From an uncultured Bacteroidales bacterium (GTDB lineage: Bacteria; Bacteroidota; Bacteroidia; Bacteroidales; UBA932): 10,332 bases of DNA. The stretch is taken from contig CAMOGR010000130.1 of the NCBI GenBank assembly GCA_946614205.1, forward strand, positions 1-10,332. Reading direction: 5' to 3'. The notes beneath the pieces are model-generated. The model ran no database searches. It saw nothing but the letters and a program-made list of their open reading frames with translations, and was not told the origin of the DNA. A program made the translations under genes and the position numbers. This document shows, in pieces, positions 1 to 7,486 of the stretch; the first letter of the stretch is position 1, and every line of letters starts with the position of its first letter.

Positions 1-417
1 TTTCGCACGGCAGACGCATTCAAGGCGGACAAACTGTGGCTGTGCGGAATATGCGCCACTCCCCCGTCGGCGGAGATCCACAAATCCGCACTCGGAGCGG
101 AGGACAGCGTACCTTGGGAACACCGGGACGATACGCTCTCGCTGGTCCGCGAGCTTCAGGCGGAAGGCTACACTGTACTCTGCGCGGAGCAGACGGAAAA
201 GGCCATCCCGCTCCAGGACTTCCGCCGGACGGAAGGGGCCCGTTATGCCATCGTCTTCGGCAACGAAGTGGACGGGGTGCAGCAAAACGTAGTTGACGCA
301 GCCGACGGATGCCTGGAGATCCCCCAGTACGGCACCAAGCACTCGCTCAACGTCAGCGTCAGCGTAGGAGTGGTATTGTGGGAAATGGTCCGCACGAAAA
401 AATGCACAGGCTTTTGA
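1..417 (+). CDS. SpoU/TrmH-family RNA 2'-O-methyltransferase, C-terminal part
   Basis: The reading frame is open from base 1 and ends at TGA 415-417, giving 138 residues; the start lies upstream of the window. The fragment carries SPOUT methyltransferase signatures in order: FRTADAF at the very start (the tail of the family's N-x-G-x-x-x-R-T-A motif 1), IVFGNEVDGV near residues 86-95 (motif 2), and EIPQYGTKHSLNVSVSVGV near 109-127 (motif 3, forming the trefoil-knot SAM site). The family methylates a ribose 2'-OH in tRNA or rRNA using SAM in the cytoplasm. What is seen here does not fix the target RNA; TrmH-like tRNA modification is possible but unproven. Its stop codon lies inside the hairpin that probably terminates eno from the other strand. 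Confidence 0.9.
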   Translation, partial: FRTADAFKADKLWLCGICATPPSAEIHKSALGAEDSVPWEHRDDTLSLVRELQAEGYTVLCAEQTEKAIPLQDFRRTEGARYAIVFGNEVDGVQQNVVDAADGCLEIPQYGTKHSLNVSVSVGVVLWEMVRTKKCTGF

Positions 418-431
418 GGGCCTATGCATTT
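397..431 (-). terminator. Probable intrinsic terminator of eno
   Basis: AAATGCACAGGC (400-411) pairs with GCCTATGCATTT (420-431) with one C-A mismatch and an 8-nt loop. Read on the minus strand, the hairpin runs into six T (402-397), the layout of a rho-independent terminator for eno, whose stop is about 48 bases upstream on that strand. The hairpin overlaps the last codons and stop of the convergent methyltransferase gene. On the plus strand it is followed only by TTTCAG, so activity in that direction should be weaker. Confidence 0.6.
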
Positions 432-439
432 CAGAGTTG

Positions 440-475
440 AGAAAAGGAGACTTGCAGGAAGCCTGAACCTTTTCT
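440..475 (+). terminator. Second hairpin between convergent methyltransferase and eno
   Basis: AGAAAAGG (440-447) is complementary to CCTTTTCT (468-475). Inside it CAGG (455-458) pairs with CCTG (462-465) around AAG. Read on the plus strand, the structure ends in a T-rich arm (CCTTTTCTTG), so it could terminate the methyltransferase transcript. It sits just after the eno stop codon on the other strand and may work in both directions. The stem is interrupted and the T-run is short, so the call is tentative. Confidence 0.4.
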
Positions 476-478
476 TGA

Positions 479-1804
<1,326 letters not shown>

Positions 1805-1830
1805 TTAGTGTTTGGTGCATGATTGCGGCG

Positions 1831-1838
1831 CAAATTTA
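1831..1838 (-). promoter_or_regulatory. Candidate eno -7 element (TAnnTTTG type)
   Basis: On the minus strand the sequence reads TAAATTTG, an exact match to the Bacteroidetes -7 consensus TAnnTTTG, 41 bases before the enolase ATG. No convincing TTG/TTTG -33 box is present at the usual distance; the upstream stretch is a poly-T run. The predicted leader is roughly 35-40 nt. Confidence 0.5.
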
Positions 1839-1886
1839 GTCAATTTTAGGGAATTATGGTAAAAAAACGTAAAGATTCAGCCCCAC

Positions 1887-1917
1887 TTGCTGGTTTTGCA
1901 ATAACGAAGTATCTTTG
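1887..1917 (+). promoter_or_regulatory. Candidate promoter of menG-menA
   Basis: TTG at 1887-1889, a 20-nt spacer, and TATCTTTG at 1910-1917 fit the Bacteroidetes -33/-7 pattern (TTTG or TTG, then TAnnTTTG). Only seven bases separate the -7 box from the ATG at 1925, so the transcript would be almost leaderless if that ATG is used, or have a leader of about 25 nt if ATG 1949 is used. The promoter lies inside the longer open frame that begins at 1856, which argues against that upstream start. Confidence 0.6.
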
Positions 1918-1924
1918 CAGCAGT

Positions 1925-2632
1925 ATGAACGGACCATCACCAGAAAAAATGGAGCGGATGTTCGACTCCATAGCCCCGGATTACGACAAGCTCAATCACA
2001 TGCTGTCGCTGGGTATCGACAGGTTGTGGCGGCGGCGTGCCCTGAAGCTGATAGTCGATCCGTCGAAGGCACAGAGGATACTCGACGTGGCCTGCGGCAC
2101 AGGAGACTTCAGCATCGCGATTGCACTCAAGTCACATCCACAGACGCGGATAACGGGTGCCGACCTGTCGGAAGGCATGCTGGAAGTAATGCGCGGAAAA
2201 GTTGCCCGCGCCGGCTGCCAGAAGCAGATTTCCACCATCCGCTGCAATTGCGAGGCACTGCCTTTCGATGACTGCAGTTTCGACCGTGTCACCATTGCAT
2301 TCGGCATACGCAACTTCGAGCACAGGGAGGCCGCACTCAAGGAATTCCTGCGGGTTCTGAAGCCGGGCGGGACCCTTGTCGTGCTCGAACTCAGCGTACC
2401 GGAAAACAAGACCATGAGAGCCCTGTACAACGTATATTTTACCAAGATACTCCCGGTAATCGGAGGACTCGTTTCGGGTGACAAGTCGGCGTACCGCTAC
2501 CTTCCCGCCTCGGTGCTCAAATTCCCCGGTCCGGCGCAGTGGTGCGCAACCATGCAGGCCTGCGGCTACGGCGGGATCACACATAAAGCGTTCACCTTCG
2601 GCCTCTGCCGCATGTACACCGGCAGCAAATGA
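1925..2632 (+). CDS. ubiE: Demethylmenaquinone methyltransferase (MenG/UbiE)
   Basis: This SAM-dependent class I methyltransferase performs the last step of menaquinone synthesis, C-methylation of demethylmenaquinone; the same family can act in ubiquinone synthesis, but the neighbouring menA points to menaquinone. The family N-terminal block MERMFDSIAPDYDKLNH is followed by LSLGIDRLWRR. Then come SAM motif I ILDVACGTGDFS, the acidic GADLSEGM, ALPFDDCSFDRVTIAFGIRN and LRVLKPGGTLVVLELS. Length from ATG 1925 is 235 residues, normal for UbiE. The frame is open from an ATG at 1856, but those 23 extra residues are not family-like and span the TATCTTTG promoter box, so I prefer 1925; ATG 1949 is also possible. 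The TGA overlaps the menA start (ATGA), showing translational coupling. Confidence 0.95.
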   Translation: MNGPSPEKMERMFDSIAPDYDKLNHMLSLGIDRLWRRRALKLIVDPSKAQRILDVACGTGDFSIAIALKSHPQTRITGADLSEGMLEVMRGKVARAGCQKQISTIRCNCEALPFDDCSFDRVTIAFGIRNFEHREAALKEFLRVLKPGGTLVVLELSVPENKTMRALYNVYFTKILPVIGGLVSGDKSAYRYLPASVLKFPGPAQWCATMQACGYGGITHKAFTFGLCRMYTGSK

Positions 2633-3543
2633 AAGTAAGTTCCTGCATTCGTTCGATGCGCCTGCGCACTCTGCCCCTCTCCCTTTCCGGGACTGTCATG
2701 GGAGTGTGCATAGCCTATACCATCACGGATTCTCCGGCACCGGGAACATGGCTTATCGCCCTCACTACTGCGCTGCTGCAGATCCTTTCCAACCTTTCCA
2801 ACGAACTTGGCGACACCCTCAGCGGCACCGACACCGCAGAACGGCAGGGAATGCACTACTCCTTGCAGGACGGGGGCATGAGCATCGGCGAGATGAAGGG
2901 GCTGATCGCCGGTATCGCCGCATGTTGCTGCGCAAGCGGTCTTGGCATGGTATGGACGGCATTCGGAACGATTCTGGCTCCGGCCCCGCTTGCCTTGCTG
3001 CTGCTTGGCGCCGCTGCAATCTGGGCAGCCATGCACTACACCCTCGGCAAGAATCCATACGGCTACAGAGGACTCGGCGATGTGTTCGTATTCGTCTTCT
3101 TCGGACTTGTATCTTGCTGCGGAGCGTGCTTCGTGGCGGCACACTCCGTCGGTCTTGCCACCGTTCTCAAAGCCAGTGCACTGCCCGCCTGCGCCATAGG
3201 CTTTTTCAGCATAGGGGTGCTGAACGTCAACAATATACGCGACGCTGCAACAGATGCCGCGACCCGCGTAACGGTTGCAATCCTGCTGGGAGAGCGCCGT
3301 GCCCGCATATACCAGACAGTCCTGCTCGCTCTCGGTTGGGTGCTGATGTGCGTCTTTTCGCTTGTCAACGCCGCAGGGGCCTCAGCATGGCGATGGATTT
3401 ACCTTGTTACGCTTCCGCTGTACGTATTGCACCTGAAGGGCGTATGGACACATAGCGGCAGAGCCCTGGACCACCTGCTTCCCATGCTGGTCATCAGCAC
3501 CTTCGTCCTGTCGGTGCTGGCAGGATTGGGAATTATGCTCTAA
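2629..3543 (+). CDS. menA: 1,4-dihydroxy-2-naphthoate polyprenyltransferase (MenA)
   Basis: MenA is an integral membrane UbiA-family prenyltransferase. It transfers a polyprenyl chain from its diphosphate to 1,4-dihydroxy-2-naphthoate, giving demethylmenaquinone, the substrate of the gene just upstream. The 304-residue protein is strongly hydrophobic along its length with multiple membrane segments. The first aspartate-rich motif NELGDTLSGTD (58-68, NxxxDxxxGxD) and the second NNIRDAATD (201-209) are both intact; these bind the diphosphate through Mg2+. The YGYRGLGDVFVFVFFG stretch (144-159) is also typical of MenA. The first motif is somewhat divergent from the common NxxNDxxD form. The start ATG overlaps the stop of ubiE by four bases, so the two form one operon. 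Its stop lies two bases from the end of the convergent gene, with no terminator visible between. Confidence 0.96.
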   Translation: MKVSSCIRSMRLRTLPLSLSGTVMGVCIAYTITDSPAPGTWLIALTTALLQILSNLSNELGDTLSGTDTAERQGMHYSLQDGGMSIGEMKGLIAGIAACCCASGLGMVWTAFGTILAPAPLALLLLGAAAIWAAMHYTLGKNPYGYRGLGDVFVFVFFGLVSCCGACFVAAHSVGLATVLKASALPACAIGFFSIGVLNVNNIRDAATDAATRVTVAILLGERRARIYQTVLLALGWVLMCVFSLVNAAGASAWRWIYLVTLPLYVLHLKGVWTHSGRALDHLLPMLVISTFVLSVLAGLGIML

Positions 3544-3545
3544 TG

Positions 3546-4421
3546 TCAGAAACACCAGCCAAGGCCGAATTCGGCGGTTGCAGAGACAAATCCAATGAAA
3601 GAAGCCCCGGCCAACAAACGAAGGCGGCCGATATGCACGAGCACTCCTGCGTCAATTACTACTCCTGCCTCAGAGTGGTCTGCAACTGCAGCCCATGAAC
3701 CGGACACATCCTGCCACATAAGACTGCGGTGTCCGTAACCTGCGCCTGCATAGAACGAGAGGAAGCGCCACGGCATGAAACTCGCCCCTGCCGTCACCGC
3801 CCATCGGGAAATGCATTCCTGACCGCTCGTCCATATATAGCCTCCGGAAGGGGTGGTCCCGTCGGACAGGCACTCATAAGCCGATTTTATGAACGGAATG
3901 CTGGCGGAGGCTTTGACAAAGCCTCCGAAGCGAAGGCCGGAGACGGAGGCCATGGCACCGTAGTACATGTCTGGAACGCCTGCGAACAAGATAAGGCCGA
4001 CATGGGGCTTGGGAACACGTGGCGGCATTTCTTTGAGAGGCAGACAGGTGGCTGGGTGCTGTTGCATTGCGTCCGTGAGCAAAGCAGGAACTGATTCGAG
4101 CCGGGACATCTTGACCGGGGCGGTCTGGCCGAACACCTCTTCATAACGCAGACGGATGGCGTCGTAACGCAGGCGCTGAGCTGGCGTCATCTGGCCTTTC
4201 GCGTCCTGAAGTGTCTGCTTAAGGCTGGCGAGCCGGGCCAGGACCGATGTAAGCTCAGAAGCCTCGATGGCCTCGCCCGAAACGGCTCGCATGCGCAGCA
4301 TGATGCATTCGTCGCATATCCGCTGGTACTGCCCCAATGCGGCATCCCACTTGAGTTCCTGCGCGCTCAGGACGGCAGGAAGCAGGATAAACAGCATCAA
4401 AACAGTACACAGTCGCTTCAC
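3546..4421 (-). CDS. Exported protein of unknown function, likely outer-membrane beta-rich C-terminus
   Basis: I do not recognise a named family. From GTG 4421 the N-terminus is MKRLCTVLMLFILLPAVLSAQ, a clear Sec signal peptide with cleavage likely around LSA/QE. Residues ~25-100 are helical and charged with little sequence complexity of a catalytic kind. From about residue 140 to the C-terminus, alternating hydrophobic and small residues with many Gly and aromatics (for example FYAGAGYGH, FGLGWCF at the end) suggest a small beta-barrel or beta-sandwich in the outer membrane. A longer frame begins at TTG 4430, but that TTG is inside the TAAATTTG promoter box, so GTG 4421 is preferred. It is divergent from the membrane kinase gene across about 35 bases, which suggests a shared process; function cannot be stated. 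Confidence 0.75.
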   Translation of the reverse strand: MKRLCTVLMLFILLPAVLSAQELKWDAALGQYQRICDECIMLRMRAVSGEAIEASELTSVLARLASLKQTLQDAKGQMTPAQRLRYDAIRLRYEEVFGQTAPVKMSRLESVPALLTDAMQQHPATCLPLKEMPPRVPKPHVGLILFAGVPDMYYGAMASVSGLRFGGFVKASASIPFIKSAYECLSDGTTPSGGYIWTSGQECISRWAVTAGASFMPWRFLSFYAGAGYGHRSLMWQDVSGSWAAVADHSEAGVVIDAGVLVHIGRLRLLAGASFIGFVSATAEFGLGWCF

Positions 4422-4427
4422 AGAGCA

Positions 4428-4455
4428 CAAATTTAGCTAAAAATCATTACCTTTG
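4428..4455. promoter_or_regulatory. Back-to-back -7 elements for the exported protein and the kinase
   Basis: CAAATTTA at 4428-4435 is TAAATTTG on the minus strand, serving the exported-protein gene. TACCTTTG at 4448-4455 serves the kinase gene. Both match TAnnTTTG exactly, and they are separated by only 12 bases. Neither has a convincing -33 TTG. The position of each -33 region falls on or beside the other promoter's -7 box, so polymerase binding would be mutually exclusive. Each box overlaps the first possible TTG start of its gene. Confidence 0.5.
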
Positions 4456-4458
4456 AAA

Positions 4459-5514
4459 GTGCTAACAGAAGAGACATCCTCATTTTTCACAGCCCCCGAA
4501 ACAACGGGCGGCGGGCAGGAGTTCATCGACCCCGTGCACATATCCGGCAGCGGCTATTGCGAACTGTGGAGGATCAACCGTCTGGGCCGGTTCCGTGTGC
4601 TCAAGTGCCTTAAGCCGGAGTACCGCGGCAATCAGGTTTTCGAGGGCATGCTCCGCAAAGAATTCGAAATCGGATTCAGTCTGGACCACCCGAACATCTG
4701 CCAGTACTATTCTTTCAGCCAAGTCGAGTCGCTGGGAAACTGCATAGAGATGGAGTGGATAGACGGACGCACCCTGGAAGAACTTGCTTCAGGAGAGCAG
4801 CATTCAGCCGAGCTGGAGGACAGCCTGATCGACCAGCTCTGTTCTGCGCTATCCTACATGCACTCAAAGCAGGTACTGCACCGTGACCTAAAACCTTCCA
4901 ACATCCTGGTCACGTTCAAGGGCAACACGGTAAAACTCATCGACTTCGGTTTTTCCGACTCCGACACCCATTCGGTGCTCAAAGCTTCTGCCGGCACGGT
5001 CTCCTATGCAGCGCCCGAGGTGCTGGCAGGAGGACAGGCCAGCGTACGCAGCGACATCTGGTCGCTCGGCCTTGTCATCTCCGTCCTCTCGCGCCGGCAC
5101 AGGAACATCGTGCGCAAATGCTGCGAGCAACGGCCTTCCAGGCGCTATTCTTCGGTGGCAGAGGTACAAAAGGCCCTGCATAGCCGCTGGCCGCTGGTTT
5201 CGGGGATTGCATTCATTGTCTTGATTGCAGCATTCTCTCTGTGGCCCTATGTAAGCGGCTGGTTCTCAAAACAGGAACCTTCTGCCGGCACGCCCGGACA
5301 AGTCTCTGCGCCCATCGATTCAACAGCTTCGACTCCGGTTGATACCGTTTCCGCAGACCCGCCGTTCTCTTCATCGGGCCCCGTTAAGCCTAAAGTCTCC
5401 GACAAGGCCACGGTGCGGGGGCCCTCCGCCGCTTCCGACAACGCCCCCGAAGAAAGCGTTGACGGCGCCGCCATCGACGACCTCTTCCGGCAAGCTACGG
5501 AGTTGTTTGAGTAG
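4459..5514 (+). CDS. Membrane-anchored Ser/Thr protein kinase (Hanks type)
   Basis: The kinase domain covers roughly the first 240 residues. Numbering from TTG 4453: glycine-rich loop SGSGYCELW (31-39), ATP-anchoring lysine K51 in VLKCLKPEY, catalytic loop HRDLKPSN (143-150), DFG (164-166), APE (187-189), and DIWSLG (201-206). All catalytic residues are present. The C-lobe between DIWSLG and the final arginine (RPSRRY, 227-232) is unusually short. A single membrane helix at about 246-268 (WPLVSGIAFIVLIAAF) is followed by an 85-residue Ser/Pro/Thr-rich tail, presumably periplasmic, ending in a short helical segment DDLFRQATELF. It likely phosphorylates proteins in the cytoplasm in response to an envelope cue; substrate unknown. 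The start is uncertain: TTG 4453 lies inside a -7 box, GTG 4459 is used here, GTG 4534 is possible. It abuts the HepT gene with one base between stops. Confidence 0.88.
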   Translation: MLTEETSSFFTAPETTGGGQEFIDPVHISGSGYCELWRINRLGRFRVLKCLKPEYRGNQVFEGMLRKEFEIGFSLDHPNICQYYSFSQVESLGNCIEMEWIDGRTLEELASGEQHSAELEDSLIDQLCSALSYMHSKQVLHRDLKPSNILVTFKGNTVKLIDFGFSDSDTHSVLKASAGTVSYAAPEVLAGGQASVRSDIWSLGLVISVLSRRHRNIVRKCCEQRPSRRYSSVAEVQKALHSRWPLVSGIAFIVLIAAFSLWPYVSGWFSKQEPSAGTPGQVSAPIDSTASTPVDTVSADPPFSSSGPVKPKVSDKATVRGPSAASDNAPEESVDGAAIDDLFRQATELFE

Positions 5515-5515
5515 G

Positions 5516-5887
5516 TTATTGCTGAGCAACAAGTTCATTTAACGGGACAACTTTTTGCTCGGTGAGGAATTGTTTCAGAGGCGTCAAGTCATTTTGAATC
5601 ACTGACCATATCAGTGGCATCTCCAATTGATAATAATCATGTACTAATATGTGACGAAGCCCTTCAATCGATTTCCACGGAATCTGGCTATTCTTTGTCC
5701 TGTAATCACGGGAAAGCATATAGACACTTTCGCCAATACACTGAATGTTATATATCACTGCATGGCAGAGCATTTTATTCCCGACAAACTCATCGTAATT
5801 ATTCACATTGGCCAGGAATGATTCTATGTTTATGATGGACTCCATCATAAGTGACAGCCGAAGCGGGTCGTTTTGTTTATCTCTCAT
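5516..5887 (-). CDS. HepT-like HEPN-domain toxin (DUF86)
   Basis: This all-helical protein of about 123 residues carries RHILVHDYY, an exact RX4HXY motif (codons 5656-5633), the active site of HEPN RNases of the HepT type. In characterised MntA/HepT pairs the tyrosine of HXY is the residue polyadenylylated by the nucleotidyltransferase partner, which silences the toxin; that tyrosine is present here. Family features around it include ESVYMLSRDY and the IPWKSIEGLRHILVH approach. The frame extends to ATG 5944, but ATG 5887 gives MRDKQNDPLRLSLMMESI, a typical short DUF86 N-terminus, and reduces the overlap with the upstream antitoxin to 11 bases (ATGAGAGATAA), a coupled arrangement. Its stop is one base from the kinase stop. 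It is AT-richer than the kinase, consistent with horizontal acquisition. Confidence 0.85.
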   Translation of the reverse strand: MRDKQNDPLRLSLMMESIINIESFLANVNNYDEFVGNKMLCHAVIYNIQCIGESVYMLSRDYRTKNSQIPWKSIEGLRHILVHDYYQLEMPLIWSVIQNDLTPLKQFLTEQKVVPLNELVAQQ

Positions 5888-6815
5888 ATAACAAATATTT
5901 ATCTCTTTCTGCAGATGGGCGGGCAAAGGGCAGGAGTGTTCCATCTACCACCAAATCGACAGAACGGTTCATTATTTTCTCTATATCTAATTTATATCCA
6001 TTGAATCCAATGAGAGAAAGCGGAGAATTATGATCATATTCTACCAATAGATCAAGGTCGCTTGACGGACTCTCCTCACAACGGGCAAAAGAGCCAAAAA
6101 CCCAAGCTTTCGTTATATAGGTCCCGGAAAAATACTTTTGAAGATGAGTGAATGAATCGACACGAGTCATATTAATAAAAGACAAGCAGTCCGAGAGTTC
6201 TTTTGATACCCCTCTTCTTGAAGCATAACGATTCAAGCGGTTGTAATTGACCGGATACACATCCATCAGTTTTTGGAAAGGCACCCTCAAGTTACCAAGA
6301 GATCCTCTGTTAGAGCAAATCATATCTACCATTGTTTTCTCAAGAGAAGATACTCTTACGCCCCCTTGTGTCAACAACGGAGCGTCACTGACAAGGGCAT
6401 CGACAATAATATAACCATCAAAATCTATGGCAATCATCCCATCTACTTTCTTAGGAATCACTTTGTCATATTTTGAGTTTAGTGCCTTCAACACGATTGG
6501 CATATCATTCCTGGGAACTTGAACAATCAACTGTCTATTATACTGCGACACACAATGATTAATTCCTTCACAGGCGTCGATTAGAAATGAATTAACGTCC
6601 CGCATCCAATTTGTAACCTCGACTTTGTAACTCTGTTTAACGATAGGACGATAGCGGCCCTTCCCAACAGCAACCAGTTTTCCTCTTTGCACCAAAGCTC
6701 TGATACGGGAATAAACAGTCGCTCTAGGCAAATCGGGATAAGCCAGAAAAAAGTCTGCAGCCGATAATTCAGTGGCGCTGAGGAGCTTTTTATCTATTTC
6801 TTTTCTCCATTCCAT
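5877..6815 (-). CDS. Fused AbiEi/DUF6577-like winged-helix and MNT nucleotidyltransferase antitoxin
   Basis: Two parts are visible in this 312-residue protein. Residues ~1-60 form a winged helix (LSAADFFLAYPDLPRATVYS, then a wing KLVAVGKGRYRP). Residues ~60-225 resemble AbiEi/DUF6577 proteins (VSSLEKTMVDMI; NRLNRYASRRGVSKEL). Residues ~235-312 are a minimal nucleotidyltransferase: WVFGSFAR followed by SSDLDLLVEY gives GSX10DXD (codons 6095-6051), and VDLVVDG supplies a third acidic residue. In MntA/HepT systems this domain polyadenylylates the HepT toxin; the adjacent HEPN gene fits that. The winged helix probably represses its own operon through the inverted repeat just upstream. The frame can be extended to TTG 6857, but that codon lies in the inverted repeat; ATG 6815 is preferred. 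AT-rich composition suggests transfer. Confidence 0.85.
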   Translation of the reverse strand: MEWRKEIDKKLLSATELSAADFFLAYPDLPRATVYSRIRALVQRGKLVAVGKGRYRPIVKQSYKVEVTNWMRDVNSFLIDACEGINHCVSQYNRQLIVQVPRNDMPIVLKALNSKYDKVIPKKVDGMIAIDFDGYIIVDALVSDAPLLTQGGVRVSSLEKTMVDMICSNRGSLGNLRVPFQKLMDVYPVNYNRLNRYASRRGVSKELSDCLSFINMTRVDSFTHLQKYFSGTYITKAWVFGSFARCEESPSSDLDLLVEYDHNSPLSLIGFNGYKLDIEKIMNRSVDLVVDGTLLPFARPSAERDKYLLYER

Positions 6816-6844
6816 AAGCAATTCATTTTCGGATGCAATATAAC

Positions 6845-6883
6845 AATAAATCGGCAATAAACAATAATTATTGCCGATTTATT
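6845..6883. promoter_or_regulatory. Perfect 16-bp inverted repeat, candidate TA operator
   Basis: AATAAATCGGCAATAA (6845-6860) and TTATTGCCGATTTATT (6868-6883) are exact reverse complements separated by ACAATAA. A second palindrome, CAATAATTATTG (6862-6873), spans the spacer and right arm. The repeat lies 30 bases upstream of the antitoxin ATG and overlaps the region where a promoter is expected: TTG at 6864-6862, 19 bases, then an imperfect TATATTG at 6842-6836 on the minus strand. Binding by the antitoxin's winged helix would block transcription. AbiEi antitoxins are known to autoregulate through inverted repeats in their promoter; the link here is inferred. It lies just after the HTH gene stop, so a terminator role is possible, though no T-run follows. 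Confidence 0.6.
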
Positions 6884-6904
6884 AAACCAATGAGTAACTT
6901 CAGA

Positions 6905-7480
6905 CTATTCTGTCTCCAGCAGCGTCACCCCGCCGTTTTTGCCGGCGATGTACAATGGCGTGACGGAGCCGTCGGCGCGGGTGATGCCGTCCAGTACCAG
7001 CGGGTACCCCAGCAGGAACTGCGCTGCCTTGAAGCTGTCGCCAGGCAGGAGCTTGGAGTTGACGCTTTCGAGTACGCGCCATGTGTCGGCGCCCTCGTAT
7101 TCCAGCGTCACCAGACGGTTGGGCGCCCAGCCGATCTGGACTTTGTCACCGGCTTGCAAGTCGGCAGAAGAAAGGTAAGGCGTACTGAAGAAATCCGACG
7201 GCCTGTCTGGGGAGGCTTTCAACGCGTCACGATAGGCGGCAAAGGACTCAAATCCCACAAAGCGCGAGAGTACGTCAAGCGTTGCAATCCTGGGCACAGG
7301 CTTCAGGTTCACATAACCCCACAGCCTCTTGAGCGTCGATGACGAGATGTACTCCCCTATCTCGTGCTCAATCACCACGGACAACGACTCAAAATCCGTG
7401 GAGGTATTCACTCCGCGGCCGTACTTCTTTTCTACAGCCTCAAGGAGGGAAGTAATTTCGGGAATCTGGTTTACTGGCAT
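6905..7480 (-). CDS. Bacteroidetes-type HTH-containing protein with beta-rich C-terminal domain
   Basis: The 191-residue protein has a helical N-terminal part (about 1-80) with TLKRLWGYVNLKPVPRIAT followed by LDVLSRFVGFESF. This is a signature of a widespread but poorly characterised Bacteroidetes family that looks like a helix-turn-helix DNA-binding or tetramerising segment. Residues ~95-190 appear beta-rich (GDKVQIGWAPNRLVTLEYEG, VNSKLLPGDSF, PLVLDGITR, IAGKNGGVTLL), perhaps a sensory or binding domain. Function is unknown; a regulator is likely. The frame extends to TTG 7489, but this codon is the end of a TACCTTTG promoter box, so ATG 7480 is chosen. Its composition is GC-rich like the left-hand core genes and unlike both flanks. 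It ends 90 bases before the antitoxin ATG on the same strand. Confidence 0.75.
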   Translation of the reverse strand: MPVNQIPEITSLLEAVEKKYGRGVNTSTDFESLSVVIEHEIGEYISSSTLKRLWGYVNLKPVPRIATLDVLSRFVGFESFAAYRDALKASPDRPSDFFSTPYLSSADLQAGDKVQIGWAPNRLVTLEYEGADTWRVLESVNSKLLPGDSFKAAQFLLGYPLVLDGITRADGSVTPLYIAGKNGGVTLLETE

Positions 7481-7486
7481 ACTGAA

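Noticed and set aside
1856..1924. Upstream ATG start giving ubiE 23 extra residues
   Set aside because: The extra residues are not family-like and include the TATCTTTG promoter box; ATG 1925 or 1949 fits the family N-terminus.
2478..3455. 325-codon plus-strand frame overlapping ubiE and menA
   Set aside because: It runs through two clear genes in another frame and is rich in Arg, His and Cys with no domain; it is a shadow.
5888..5944. Longer HepT start at ATG 5944
   Set aside because: It would overlap the antitoxin by 68 bases and add residues not typical of DUF86; ATG 5887 gives the compact 11-base overlap.
6845..6883. Inverted repeat as an insertion-sequence end or CRISPR repeat
   Set aside because: It is a single copy with a 7-base spacer, with no transposase, no partner repeat at another boundary, and no spaced direct repeats.
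6833..7342. 169-codon plus-strand frame over the HTH gene
   Set aside because: It is antisense to a better-supported gene and crosses the inverted repeat; no recognisable domain.
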